Source: Dichetophora obliterata (lineage: Eukaryota > Arthropoda > Insecta > Diptera > Sciomyzidae). Taken from it: 64,000 bases of DNA. Location: assembly GCA_963920525.1 (NCBI GenBank), contig OY986437.1, positions 34,983,563-35,047,562 of the forward strand, written 5' to 3'. This document shows, piece after piece, positions 10,515 through 21,895 of this stretch (the first letter of the stretch is position 1; each line of letters starts with the position of its first letter). The notes under the pieces are model-generated. The model did no database searches and had not been told where the DNA came from. It saw only the letters and a list, made by a program, of their open reading frames with translations. A program made the translations under genes and the position numbers.

Positions 10515-12051
10515 GGGCCATTTTGTTCACAGAGAGATAAATTTATCCCCGAGTTAATTCCATGATTTTTCCAGTTTTTCATTTGTTCACAGTGAGTTAA
10601 GCATTTAACTCTTTAAGCTGGAGATAAATATGGTGGCGAGATAGCTTAACCCCAGAAATATTTAACTCGTGAAAATTGGTGAGTTAAGATTTTTAATTCG
10701 CTCTCATCACTCCGAATCCGAATCCGTGGTCAGAATTTCAAAATGATAAAATTTTTTAATAATAGGGCTGCCACCTAATAATATGTATTTTCAAAAGTAA
10801 AAGCAGTCCTATTATTTCAAAATTTTATAATTTTGAAATTCAGACCACGGATTCGGATTCAGCGACCCATTTTTGGCATACCTTTTTTTTTGCCAGCCCC
10901 GAATTCAGAAAAATAGAAAAAATTAAGGTGGCAACCCCATCCTCAATTTTGAATTTTAAAATTCTGACTTCAGATTCGAAATCAGTGACTCCCTAACACT
11001 GTTAAATGATGTTTAAAATTCTTAAAAATACATATTAATAGGTGGCAACCCTATTATTTCAAAACTTTATAATTTTGAAATTCTGACCATGGATTTGGTG
11101 TACCATTTTTTTGCCAGCCCCGAATTCATAAAAATACAAAACATTAAGGTGGCAACCCTGTCTACCATTTTGCATTTTAAAATTCTGACATCAGATTAGA
11201 AATCAGTGACTCCCTAACACTGTTAAATAATGTTTAAAATTCATATTATTAGATGGCAACCCTATTATTTCAAAACTTTATAATTTTTAAATTCTGACCA
11301 TAGATTCGTATTCAACGACCCATTTTTGGTGTAGCATTTTTTTGCCAGCCACGAATTCATAAAAATTTAAAAAAATTAAAGTGGCAACCCTATCCACCAT
11401 CTAGAATTTTAAAATTCTGACTTCAGATTCGAAATCAGCCCAATACTCTTTCCTCATGTTTAAAATTATTAAACTAAAGCATTTTTAGGTGGCAGCCCTA
11501 TGTGTAGAAAAATTTTCGAGTTTTGAAATTCTGACAACGGATTCGGAATCAGCGACCCAATTTTACCGAGTGTTTCTCCCAGAGTTGAATTCGCATAAAT
11601 AAACAAGAAATTAGGTGGCAGCTTTATCCGCCATCTTGAATTTACAATTCTGACACCAGATTCGAAAGAAGTAACCCCCAATACTGTTTCTTCATGTTTA
11701 AAATTCTAAAAAAAATGTTTAGCCCTGTGTAGAAAAATTTTAGAATTTTTATATTCTGGACATCAGATGCAAAATCAGCGATCCATTTTTACCTAGTGTT
11801 CAGTCCAACCCCCAAATTTGCAAAAATAAACCAAAAATCCCCACATTTTTTAATTAATGAGCAATACTCGAACATTTCAATGGAAATCGATATAAACTTA
11901 GAGCGAATTTATGCTCTAAGCATAAAGCCGGGATAAAATGTGAACAAAACCACTTTTTATCTCCCGATTTATACGCTTGGTATAAAATTAACCTAGAGAT
12001 AGTTATCCCCGAATTAAATCATATTTATGCCCTTTGTGAACAAAATGGCCC
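10515..12051. mobile_element. PIF/Harbinger-like non-autonomous element
   Basis: A perfect 17-bp TIR (GGGCCATTTTGTTCACA) starts at 10515 and its complement ends at 12051. TAA flanks both sides (10512-10514 and 12052-12054), the 3-bp TWA duplication of PIF/Harbinger elements. A second partial TIR motif (TTTGTTCACAGTGAGTTAA) follows at about 10582. No transposase is visible in 1,537 bp. Most of the interior is the inverted-pair repeat listed next. Confidence 0.8.
10700..11870. repeat. Inverted-pair repeat module, array 1
   Basis: Units of roughly 150-190 bp recur in both orientations. Landmarks are GAATCCGTGGTCAGAATTTC, its complement GAAATTCTGACCA, GGTGGCAACCCTATTATTTC, TTCGAAATCAGTGACTCCC and TTGCCAGCCCCGAATTCA. 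The same module recurs at 46470-46960 and 61320-62190 inside other elements. Confidence 0.8.
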
Positions 12052-12054
12052 TAA

Positions 12055-13010
12055 GTGATAAGACTAAGCCATGTCTATAAAAAAAAAATGGAATTTTTAA
12101 AAGCAATGAGCTTTTTCATTAATGCCTGTTTTTGTTAAGGGAAAAACGTTCGGTAACAGAAAAACATACTGTCCATTATACTCGGGATAATATAACATCT
12201 GTTAAAACTAAAAAGCATGGACATTATTAAAGAGTGAAATTTAAAATATGCTTTTGGAGAAATCGAAAAATATCTTTGAATCTTGTAGATATTATGTATG
12301 TATAAAATTAAATATGAAATGTAAATGAAAATTTAATTTGAATTTATTTGACAATATTTGAATCCCTTATTGTGAAATTTCCAATCGAATGTTCGAAGAG
12401 TTCTCTTATAACAAAAAGTAAGGACTCAGTTTAAAACTTTATTTTGCAAAGACTATAAAACATAAAAAAAGAGACATGAAATTTTTTTAGTGAATAATAC
12501 AAAAAAATATATTCTAAAAATTCGTTTTCAACCAGGGCCGAGATTTCTCGAGTTCTAAGCGTCTAATTTAATTGTGGCTCATTTCAAATTGTTTTTTAGA
12601 GCTCTGACTTAGACTGACTTACTAGAATTATTAAGTTTTGTTATAATTTGCCCCTCCCTGCGTTACTTCTTTAAAACGCTGTCATTTTCAAACATTAAAA
12701 TCCCCGTCGGTGAGAATTGTAGTTTTATGTTGTAGACATAACTATGATGTATATAAAAATATTTGTTGTATTGCTTAAGAAGCTAGTCATAAAGAGTTAT
12801 GAAAAATTAACCTAAATCATACTCGTAAAAACTCTTGAAAACTATCCAATATAGATATATTTCGTGGATTACTGCTTTCATCAGGTCCGCTTCGATGCCA
12901 TTTGAGAAGTTAATGAATTTTTTAATTTCCCGCGTAGTAGCTTCAAATGCAACACTGATTCTGTCAACTACCATCTGTTAATAGACTACTGTCAAAATTT
13001 CAGCTCTCTG
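12055..13010. other. Gene-free stretch, nothing recognised
   Basis: A+T-rich sequence between the Harbinger-like element and the mariner relic. No terminal repeats, arrays or coding similarity seen. Confidence 0.5.
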
Positions 13011-13039
13011 CGTCGCTAAGTTTGTGTTTGCGGCCATGG

Positions 13040-13634
13040 ACAGCAGACGATCTTGTGAATTTTGGCGAAAATGGAAAAAAGTGTATGTCGTATGCTCATC
13101 AAGTATTTTATGGGGACTCTGCCCCATCGATTGGAATGATAGACAAGTGGTTTTTTTTAATTCCGATGCGGTCGTACAAGCACAAGTGATGCCGAACGTT
13201 CTGGATGCTCAAATGAGGTCACCACACCAGTAATGGTCACTAAAATTCACGATATCGTGTTGGCCGATCGTTGAGTTAAAGTGCGCGATAATCTTAAGGC
13301 CGTAGGCGTCTCAAACGAACGGGTGTGGAACATTTTGCAAAATCATGTGGATATGTAAAAATTATCCGCAATATGGGTGCCGCGTTTGCTCACTCTCGAC
13401 CATAAACACGATCGTTGAACAAAGATAAGAAGGATTTTTCCGTCATTAGTAGACGTGGACAAAACATGCATGCATCACTACACAACAGAAATAAAGGAAC
13501 AGTCGTAACAGTGGACTTCACAGACCGAACGTGCTCCGAAGAAAGCCAAGACGGTCTATCGAACGCAGTAAAATCTACATCGATTACCTTCCACCGAAAG
13601 AGCAATCAATGGCGAATACTATGCAGCCGAATTT
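13040..13634 (+). pseudogene. irritans-type mariner transposase relic, N-terminal and middle part
   Basis: Read across three frames with stops, it shows the mariner order: GRTSTSDAERSG, NEVTTPVMVTKIHDIVLADR, a second helix-turn-helix (VSNERVWNILQNHVDM), WVPRLLTLDHKHDR, then HHYTTEIKEQS, APKKAKT and INGEYYAAEF. The motif preceding HHY, normally VDETW, is changed to VDVDKTCM. Most of the region between APKKAKT and INGEYY is deleted. The coding sequence is then cut at 13634 by a foldback element and resumes at 14100. By family knowledge this matches the irritans subgroup. It is long dead. Confidence 0.75.
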
Positions 13635-14099
13635 ATTTTTATTCTTTATTCAATTGTTCATTTTTTATTTATGGGACCAAAATGTATAAAAAATGAATAA
13701 GGAATAAAAAATTATAATGAATAAAAAATGAATAGTGAATAAAAAGTGAATAAAAAATGAATAAAGAATAAAAAGAGAATAATGAAAAACAAACAAATAA
13801 TGAATAAAAAATAAATAATGAATAAAAAATTAATAATGAATAACAAAAGAATAATGAATAAAAATGAATAATTGAAAATTCTGAAATTCTTTGTGAATTG
13901 CATTCTTTGTGAATAGCATTCAAATGAATAAAAAACTTATTTATTATTCTGAATAACGAAAATGAATAGTATAAATGAATAATTAATCATTTTTTTTAAA
14001 TGAATGTGAATTAAAAATTTTATATATAAATCAATTTTGCATTCATTGAATACATTCTTATGTAGTTATTCAGTTGTACTTAAAATTTTGAATATGAAT
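13635..14099. mobile_element. Foldback element, copy 2, with 9-bp target duplication
   Basis: A 465-bp copy of the element at 7580-9405 sits in the mariner relic. The target GCCGAATTT is duplicated at 13626-13634 and 14100-14108, so both ends are exact. Its ends are ATTTTTATTC and the inverse of ATTCATATTC. The right arm matches copy 1 through CATTCATTGAATACAT, AATTAATCATTTTTTTT and TTCTGAATAACG; the left arm is mostly lost. Core: GAATAA array at 13685-13865. No coding capacity. Confidence 0.85.
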
Positions 14100-14290
14100 G
14101 CCGAATTTTACAGCTCTGCTAGCACCTCTTCAAAAACTTGAAACAATTGAATGAAGAAACTTTTGCAGCCGTGGAACAGTATTTTGAGTAAAGCTTTCGG
14201 AAAATCATTACAGAGATGGTATAAAATGATTGGAGTATCTTTGAAACAAGCATATTGAAGTTAAGGAAGTTTATATTGAATATAAAACTA
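14100..14290 (+). pseudogene. irritans-type mariner transposase relic, C-terminal part
   Basis: After the target duplication the mariner sequence resumes. The recognisable part is LNEETFAAVEQYFE, the family's conserved SNEEVIAAVEAYF-like segment, then a decayed tail ending near 14285. The DD34D core between INGEYY and this point, with the second and third aspartates, is missing. Confidence 0.65.
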
Positions 14291-14344
14291 ATTTAATGTA
14301 AAAATGCACATTCTTAAATTTTTGCTTTCAATACTTTTCAACCA

Positions 14345-15900
14345 ACACGTATGTTGAGGTCAATAATTATATACGCAATTGGGTAGAAACTGTAGTAAGA
14401 AAGGGTGTATAGAAGTCGCTTTCATGTGTTGATATGTTCTTATATAAATTAAAGGATTCTTTCGTGCATCCCAAAATCTATTGAGCATTTCTTAGAAGCT
14501 TTTTTATTTTATTAAATAATTTCAAAGCGCTAAAATAAAAAATAAAAAAAAAAAATCACAAAACTTATTCGCCAGCTGGCACCATATCAAAACCAGAATT
14601 CACAACTTTACACATATTTTATTAACTTTTGTCCGCTTCAATGCAGTCAATTTACACCAAAACCCAACCCAACCCAAGCACAAAAAAGAAAAAAAAGAAG
14701 AAAATAAAAGACAAAAGCAATACACAGAGTACAAAGAAAAAGAGTGAATAAAATTACTGCTTGAAGCACCACCACTCTTCAATCTCAATTAACCATAAAA
14801 TTATGTGGACTGTGTACGAGTATAAAACTACTTGAGGCGAATGAACATCGCCACTCCAACAGATCACATTTGATCCCATCATTACACCTTATGTTGTTGC
14901 CGGTTAAATATTAAACAGCGTGCATGAGTGTGTTTGTGTGTGTGTGTGTGCGGTTTGGTGTTTGTGCATGTTGGTGTGGTTGTCTAAAAAGTGCGCATGA
15001 AATTCATGTTTTTCTACACCAGTTAATCTTAATTACGTGTCATTTTTTTGCCTTTCTTTATTTTAAGCATTCTTTTTTTATTACGAGTGTTTTTTTTTCT
15101 CTCTTTTTTTTCATACTTGCACCGCCATATAAAGAAAATTCACAAACTCAAAGGAACACTTAGTGCAGCGATAAGCACACACTCACTACAGCTTTGTGTG
15201 CGCTCCCCTTTCCCCAGCCCACCTTCAACCCACCAGCATGATTGCGACCAAAGTGACTTCCTTTCATCCGGGGCGGAGTACCACCGCACTGTCAAGACGA
15301 GCGCACCAAAGCGAAAATTAATGAAACGTTCAGCAAACTTAAACGTACATAAATGCTATAGTCTGGCAACGCCACAGCAGCATGCTGCAACCACGCTGAA
15401 TTGCAACGCATACCAGTTGCCATCATAGCCGCATCGCTCGCTCTTCTACCCGTTTTCCGCTTGCCCACCCAACCCCCCAATCCATTGGGCTGCTATGGCA
15501 CGCTACACTCTCCTCCGGGGTCCCAGTCGGACGCCATTCGTGGCCATGTAATGTTAATTCGAATTGTATAAATTTTCAACTTTAAAATGAAAATTGATTT
15601 CCACGCCACGATAAAGTGGGCGAGAGTGTTCTTGTTTGTTGTTGTTGCTGCTTGGTTTGTCGGGTTCGTTTAGAGTTGGTGTGAGGCAGGGCAGCGGCAG
15701 CAGCAGCAGCGATATTAAGCTAACGACAGCCAACCGACATTGTCACATACTCACAGTAAAAAATTTGTAAACATAAACAAATTTTTAATAATTGGACATG
15801 GCTTAGATAACGTTATTGCAAGCTATTGAATATATATATAAAAACGATATAACGAAAAATTAAAAATTTTTGAGTGATTTACAAATTTACTCGCCCACAG
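14345..15900. other. Host-like unique DNA, no gene found
   Basis: This stretch has no terminal repeats, transposase or repeats shared with the rest of the window, and it is more G+C-rich at about 15180-15560. It contains a TG microsatellite (about 14929-14951), pyrimidine runs (15060-15115) and CAG triplets (about 15692-15712). It could hold regulatory sequence or be intronic. Open frames of up to 126 codons here are not supported by any domain. Confidence 0.45.
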
Positions 15901-16164
15901 AGTAGACCGGATCAAAAATTAGATTCCGCCGTTCGAGGTCTCAAAAGTTAGAGGAACTCTTAAAAACGAGGTCCTTTCTGGAGGTGCTTTGAGGTGATTA
16001 AAAATAGTTTGTTGCATGTAACTTTCTGTTTTTCACAGAGCTCATACTTAAATTGCGTAAAAAGACAAATATATTAATCATAAAAATATTTTGGCAAAAA
16101 AAAAATTATTAAATAATATTTTGTTACAACTCTAGAAAGTTTTCTATATGACCTTATTATTTAA

Positions 16165-16803
16165 TATTATGTTAATTTTCCATGATTTAAATACAAATTC
16201 TAAATGTTTGATAGTTTTAATCACTCTTGATTTTAAATACAAATTCTAGTTGTTTGATAGTTTAAAATCGTTTATTGAGCTTTTAGGTCAGGTTAGAACA
16301 ATTAATTGCTCTAACGAATTTTTTCCAAAGAAACAGCAACAACAACAACAACAACATTTTCAATATGAAAAGGAAAACATCACTAGCTGGTTTTATTGCA
16401 ATTTCAGCCCTGCTACAGGCTTCACCAAATACCTTTGTGATGCCATCACCTGGAATCGAACCCGGGCGTGAGTCGTCGTGACCGCACATTTTAGCGCACT
16501 GCACCACAGAGGCGATGAGATTTCAGCGTCAATTTCTCAGTTTTTCTCCCTTTCATACTTTTTCGTTGCTGTTCTTTTTTGCTTACTTTAGTTTATGCTT
16601 GTGTTATTATGGAGTCCAATTATTTATCGGAATTCGCCACAAACAAACTGCACGTTACTGCAGTTGTTTTTTGGACTGTTTCAGTGTGTTTTTTTTTGGT
16701 TTGGCTCTACCATTTGATCACAATTGAAAGTTTACAGTATGAAAATCAAGAATGATTTAAACTATCAAACATTTAAAATTTGTATTTAAATCATAGAAAA
16801 TTA
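16165..16803. mobile_element. TIR element carrying a tRNA-like unit, copy A
   Basis: TIRs of about 60 bp (TTAATTTTCCATGATTTAAA at 16172 and its inverse ending near 16803) share ATGTTTGATAGTTT and a CTTGATTTT block. Inside, left to right: a second partial copy of the end sequence, a near-perfect 24-bp palindrome (16292-16315), a CAA run (16333-16356), and on the minus strand a SINE-like unit with a tRNA head at 16430-16515. Related copies are at 30085-30300, 32905-33205 and 33225-33490. The palindrome and CAA run recur in the other copies, so the tRNA-like unit may be part of the element, not a chance insertion. Confidence 0.7.
16430..16515 (-). other. tRNA-like head with Pol III boxes (SINE-type)
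   Basis: On the minus strand: CATCGCCTCTGTGGTGCAGT, then CGCTAAAATGTGCGG, and a B box GGTTCGATTCC after CGCCCG. The first part resembles a tRNA D arm and A box. The 3' part of a cloverleaf does not close, so it is a tRNA-derived promoter, not a tRNA gene. A GTT tail follows on this strand at 16356-16333. Confidence 0.65.
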
Positions 16804-17310
16804 ATACAACTCTTATTGCTCCCCAAAAATCACATTTACGGTATTTAAAAAACAAATATATCTTGTGGCGTTTTCTTTTCTTGAAAAAATGCTGAATTTT
16901 TTCTGCCTCTTTTCTGCCCTCTTTCAGAATTCTGCATTTTTTCACTTTTGAGGTCAATATTTTCGTGAAAAGAGATTTTAGAGGTCACTATTTTGTCCTT
17001 CAAGAAGGCAGAATTTTCAAAAAGGGCAAAAAAATGCAACTTTATTAGAAAGGAAGACGCCATTAGTATATTATCATATAATCAGGGCTGGATTTAGAAT
17101 GTAGTGGTACCAGGGCCGGAATATGTGTGGGTGCCACTTTTTATTGTCATAATTATATACGAATCATTGAAACAAGTGAAACATTTTTATTTTAATTGTA
17201 TCGTGGTAAACGTCTTTATAATTAGATTTAACATTTTATCGATGATAATGTTTTAAAAATTTTGATTTTCATAAGCGTTTACAATTTTTTGATTTGGTAA
17301 TGAAATTTTA

Positions 17311-18262
17311 CTACTGGAATTTTTCTTTTCGAGACTTTCGTCCTGCGAATACTGCAACGATATCGTCAAAATCTAGTTTGCGCAGTATACCTCTTTCCGA
17401 ACTCAGAAAAACCAAATGAATAAGACAATTTTCCCCCATACATGTACGAAATCGGTTTTTGGTTCGTTTCATTTTTGAGAAAGATCTTTCAAGTGTGCAG
17501 TTCATTACCATCATAGACAGATGTAAACGTAGAATTATTTCTGTGGTATAAAAACTTCTCAGTCGATTCTTTGTCTCCTTTTGTGTCCAGATTTGCAAAA
17601 TTTTGAGTTGGATGAAGTTGAAATCTCTGGGGTACGTTTCTGCAAGCTTTGGAGCTTTCAAATCAATGTCTTTCAATTTCATGAGATTCAGCTCACCAAT
17701 GAAACTGAATCGCTCAAAAACAAACTCATAAAAGGAAATTTTGTCTTCAAGTGCACTTATGAATGCATTAATGACTGGAAGGGAAGCGGAATTCTGTACG
17801 GCATGTGGCTTGGTGAAAGTTACACTGTTGACGCTTGAGAGCCAAGTGATTGCAAGCGAACATTCACTAATTTGACTCGGACAGATTGATAATTGCTGAT
17901 CACGTAGAAATTATTCGCAGCTTCTTCATAAGTATCAAACACATCTCTCTTGGAATTTACAAAGAATTGCAAGGATACCAGACAGTTGACAGTAATTCGC
18001 AGGTTAATCGCAGGTGCTTTGGAGAGATTTAATGGTTGAATCGAACCCTTCAAAAATGTCATGCCAAAAGGTTACGTATATAGCTGTTTCAAGGCAGCCC
18101 ATTTTCTTTTTGCCAGTCCTTGGACTTGACTTTTTACCACATATTTCTGTTCACTATCGTCCCTAATCACATTTAAGGCTTTTCTGATAGCAACAAATTC
18201 AATTTTCAAAGCTTTTGTAGCATCTGCACGACATGACCAGCGGTTAATACTCAAACGTTTGA
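17311..18262 (-). pseudogene. hAT transposase (DUF4371 / zinc-finger MYM1-like type), C-terminal half
   Basis: The minus strand holds three frames in protein order. First INRWSCRADATKALKIEF, the conserved RWSARADATKAL segment (18254 downward). Then FVNSKRDVFDTYEEAANNFY (about 18060-17820). Last a 123-codon frame with CTLERSFSKMKRTKNRFRTC and LRKLDFDDIVAVFAGRKSRK, the hAT C-terminal dimerisation domain, ending in a stop near 17311. In active relatives these are one protein that cuts and rejoins hAT ends. Here frameshifts and stops separate them. The N-terminal part continues at 20870-21040. Confidence 0.8.
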
Positions 18263-19143
18263 GACTATAAGATACTTTGAGTGATGATATGTTGGTACTT
18301 AACGGGCCCTTATCCAGAATTTACCGAAGGGGGGGTTTTTGATTAAAAAAAAATAGTGATAGTTTTTGATTTCGAAAAATCAAAAGGTATTTTTATGTGT
18401 TTGTTAAATGTTTGCTCCCCCATAGACCAAATTATTGACGCCATAGACTTAAACTAGTCGATTTGATATAAAAATAAAATCTAAATTTTCGTGCCGATTG
18501 ATGGACTTTTAAAACTAGCTCAAGAGACTAATAAATGGAGAAGCGTTTTACAAGAGTCCAAAACATCTCTTGAAGTATTTTGTTTTTAAAAACAGGTATG
18601 CATTTCGTTTTTAATGTAATTGTTCTTTAAAATGAGTCGAACAAACATAAAAATCGGGTTAAAAATACCAAAGTTGTGATATTTTACTTTTCGAAAACTG
18701 TTAATTTACTTCTTGTTTCAATAAAAAAAATGTAAAAATCCTGTAAAATGCCATGTAAAAAGCTTTTTTACTATGGTTTACCACTTCAAATATTTAATCC
18801 TAACATTTGCACAAAAAAAAAACTAAGAAAATTGTAAATTTTTTCAATATTTTGGCTTCTGTTTAAAAAGGCCTAAATATGCATACTGAAAAATTGCTTT
18901 TGAAGATATTTGAACAAAAGGGACTATTTTCCATGCAAGGTTTTAGTTTCAATACAATATTTAATAAAACGGTCTTATTGAATTTTTTTTAAAGACTCAA
19001 TTACAAGTTTCCTTTAAGGTAAGAAACTGATTATTCAATGAATGAAAGTCTTCAATGAATCCTCATTGCCACAATGAGAAACCGACGAAGTATGTGAACG
19101 TATTGAGCCCGACATAGGGCACTTATGTGTTTAGTGAATTAAT

Positions 19144-19364
19144 CAGCCCTATCATGAATAATTTTTCACGCGGAATCGGAAAAGGGAGTTTTCATTTTTA
19201 AGGTAAAGCTCAAGAGCATTTTAGAAATTTTAAATGCAAATTTGTTGATAAACGGTTGATGAACAAATTTACACTTAAAATTTCCAAAATGTTGTTGAGC
19301 TTTATCTTAAAAATGAAAATTCCCTTTTTCGATTCCGCGTGAAAAATTATTCATGATAGGGCTG
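19144..19364. mobile_element. Hairpin MITE, family CAGCCCTATCATG, copy 1
   Basis: A 221-bp near-palindrome whose ends are CAGCCCTATCATGAATAA and its inverse. The arms pair through TTTTTCACGCGGAATCG and AAGGGAGTTTTCATTTTTAA almost to the centre. A second copy is at 58653-58872. No target duplication is obvious. It lies inside the 17083-23510 hAT. Confidence 0.9.
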
Positions 19365-20060
19365 AATGATTTCTGTGAAAACTTCTTATGTTTATTTTGT
19401 TGTTGTGTTTATTTTATAAAATGCTTAAAAACCTTATCAAAAATGCCTATTTCTTCAGTGACTGCACAAAAGGACATTTTTTTAAATTTGATCTCCATAA
19501 CTTTGAAACCATTAAAACTTTTTTATCCATGCTCCACACAACAAAAACTAGACTTTTTTCAGTTTTCTTCAACTTCATATAATGTCGAAATAAGCTCTTT
19601 TGAACAGACACCAAAATCCCAGAATCCCCAAATATACGAAAATGCAAAAATAAAAAAATAAAAAAAAACGATATAACGGGGTGCTCTAGCATAGTCTTTA
19701 GCTATTTTGTGAAAAAACAAATTACAAAAAACAAAACTCGGATCAAAAAGTTATAGTTATGTTTTTTCAAAAATCCTCAAAGTTTGGCCATTTTAAAAAA
19801 ATAAAAAAGGCATACAAAATTTTAAAAAACTATATTTATCATTTAAAATGATTTCAATAATTTTAAAAAAATATTTCTGATTTTCGTTTTAAAAAAAAAT
19901 TCAGTACTAATTTATGTAACCAAAGTGATATATATAATGAAAAATAAAAATACGCTTATTCAATTTTTCTGTTCTAGTTATTAATTTTTGGGAAAAAATA
20001 ACAAAGAATGTGAATGGACATTTTTGATCACAACTGTACTGAGTTGGAACTGCGACCACA

Positions 20061-20775
20061 CACTCAAAAATATTTCTGTGTAAATATTACTAATGACTGC
20101 TTCCATTCTACGAATTTTATTCGTAGTTTTCAGCCACGATTCGTAGAATCGACGTATATTAGTACATATGGCGAATATTTTATTCATAAAAACAGGAAAA
20201 AAAAAATTCTGTCTGAGCTAGGGTTTGAACCTCGGCTCTTTAGTTTACGGGCCACGCACTCTACCAGTAGGCTACAGTCACTTGACAATCAAACAGTTCC
20301 TTATGTTCTGTGGATGTTCTACAAACAAGGCTGAACGATTTCAATTTCTTAAACCTACTAATAATTCGTACATTCTACTTTTAATTCGTACGGTCAGCCT
20401 ACGAATGAATTGTTTCTACTAATATTAATTTTCATTCGGAAATAGTACGAAAGCATTAGTAAATACTGCGAATGTAATGAAAGAAATTACGAAGTTATTA
20501 GTATGAAAAATTTACGAATTTTATTGTTTATACGTACACAATCATTCGTACAATGTACTTATACGAATTGATTTATTTTTGTTTACGAATATCATGAGTA
20601 TATAAAACAAATATATTCGTAGATACTACATCAGGTATTAGAAAGATTTTACGAATGAATTCGTAAAGATATCACAATAAAAATACTTTGTATATTGTAC
20701 GCATATTTGTAGAATGTACGAATATTTTGTTTACTAATATCATTCGTAGAAATTTTACTAATAAACTTTTGAGTG
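20061..20775. mobile_element. TIR element built from repeated ATTCGTA motifs
   Basis: Short TIRs (CACTCAAAA at 20061, TTTTGAGTG ending 20775) enclose about 700 bp in which ATTCGTA or its complement TACGAAT occurs more than ten times, with further one-base variants. One pair forms the perfect hairpin CTACGAATTTTATTCGTAG. A tRNA-like head is inserted at about 20201-20290. No coding sequence or target duplication was identified. Confidence 0.65.
20201..20290 (-). other. tRNA-derived SINE head, truncated
   Basis: On the minus strand: GTAGCCTACTGGTAGAGTG (A box), then AGAGCCGAGGTTCAAACCCT (B box), then AGCTCAGACAG. It is the head of the SINE at 5520-5848, sharing the AGCTCAGACAG junction, but without the body. 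Not a functional tRNA. Confidence 0.65.
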
Positions 20776-20869
20776 CATTAATAGCAATTTGAAAATCAAA
20801 AGTTTTTATTCTTTTTATAAGTTGAAATGCGAGAGGCGATATTGTGGTTTTTCGAAATTCGGTTGCGAC

Positions 20870-21040
20870 GTCTTAAGCCTTAATAACAGCATCCTGTAGC
20901 TCTTCTTCAGCTACATACGCTTGTGCTCCTTGCAGTGTACCCATCATGACAGCCGCATCATCGCAACCCTGCCCGAACATAAAATCGCAATCTATGCCGA
21001 AGTCCTTACTATTATCTATGATCTGAAAGCATAGGTCTCA
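20870..21040 (-). pseudogene. hAT transposase fragment (DUF4371 core)
   Basis: The minus strand reads DCDFMFGQGCDDAAVMMGTL then QGAQAYVAEEELQDAVIKA and a stop. This matches the RGQGYDGAAxMSGxLxGVQA core of DUF4371 hAT-type proteins, with the conserved Y replaced by C. Just upstream, CTATGCTTTCAG could be a splice acceptor. It is most simply the missing upstream part of the gene at 17311-18262, separated from it by later insertions. Inactive. Confidence 0.65.
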
Positions 21041-21725
21041 ATTCAGTTTAAAATTGAAGTGGTTTGCAACTTTTTACGCTGTTGCGTTGTAGTTGCCTAA
21101 ATATTAATATATTATATTTTAATACTTTCTAGACCCTAAGGGAGGTCTACCACAAACCCCCCCCCCCCCTTGTCTACGAGCCTGGTGCTTAATGTCTTAT
21201 ATCTCGACGTTGCACTTGTGAAAAACACAAAAAACTCTCTTTCGACTGGATTCAAGCTTTCTAATTTTTATACATTTTTCTTAGTAACCTTATGTCGAAT
21301 AATTCAACAAAACAGTCCCTCATGAACATTGGCAACAACTTGTGTAGAATTGTAGGAATTATTGCTCAGATTTATTTTACAGTAATTTACACAGTAAAAC
21401 AAGTTTCAAAAAAATTTCAATTCATTGTTTAAACTGAGGTGTGTTCAATCGATATTCTTGATATAAATGATTGTTCGATTCTGTTTGCTCACACTGCGAG
21501 GTGAAGGGAAAACTGTACCACGTGTTACTAATTCGACATCACGTTTTTTATTCGTGACTCGCTTTTAAGCAGAAAAATTTATTATATAAGTCAAAATACA
21601 ATGGAAAAATAGAATATGGCAAATACAGTGAAGTATATTTAAGATCAACTGAGTTTAGAATAAAATAAAAAATTTCTTAAAGCTGAGAAAACTCGTGGAA
21701 TTGTAACGGCACCAAATCTCACCAT

Positions 21726-21895
21726 TTGCGTGTTGGGGTTGTTCACGATGTGGTGTATTTGTCATATCATTGTGGTATAACATTTTCACTCTTTACCACT
21801 TAGCGTGAACATACCATCGATAAAACCTTTTATTTGGTTCAGATACACAAGGTAATCTCAGGTGCACAGCATCGTGAACGACCCTAACTCGCAAC
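21726..21895. mobile_element. MITE of 170 bp
   Basis: TTGCGTGTTGGGGTTGTTCA at the left matches the reverse complement of the right end (CATCGTGAACGACCCTAACT), 22 of 25 bases overall. There is no coding capacity, and no target duplication was recognised. Just outside, at 21912-21995, a block with AATTTGCTGTTTGAC and GCTGAC is tandemly repeated. Confidence 0.7.

Noticed and set aside
14345..15900. Protein-coding exon in the G+C-richer island (126-codon frame at 15048-15428)
   Set aside because: The frame begins in a pyrimidine tract, has no domain and no clear splice signals; kept as unique non-coding DNA.
20061..20775. Telomere- or satellite-type array of ATTCGTA
   Set aside because: The motif is dispersed and in both orientations, not tandem, and lies within inverted ends.
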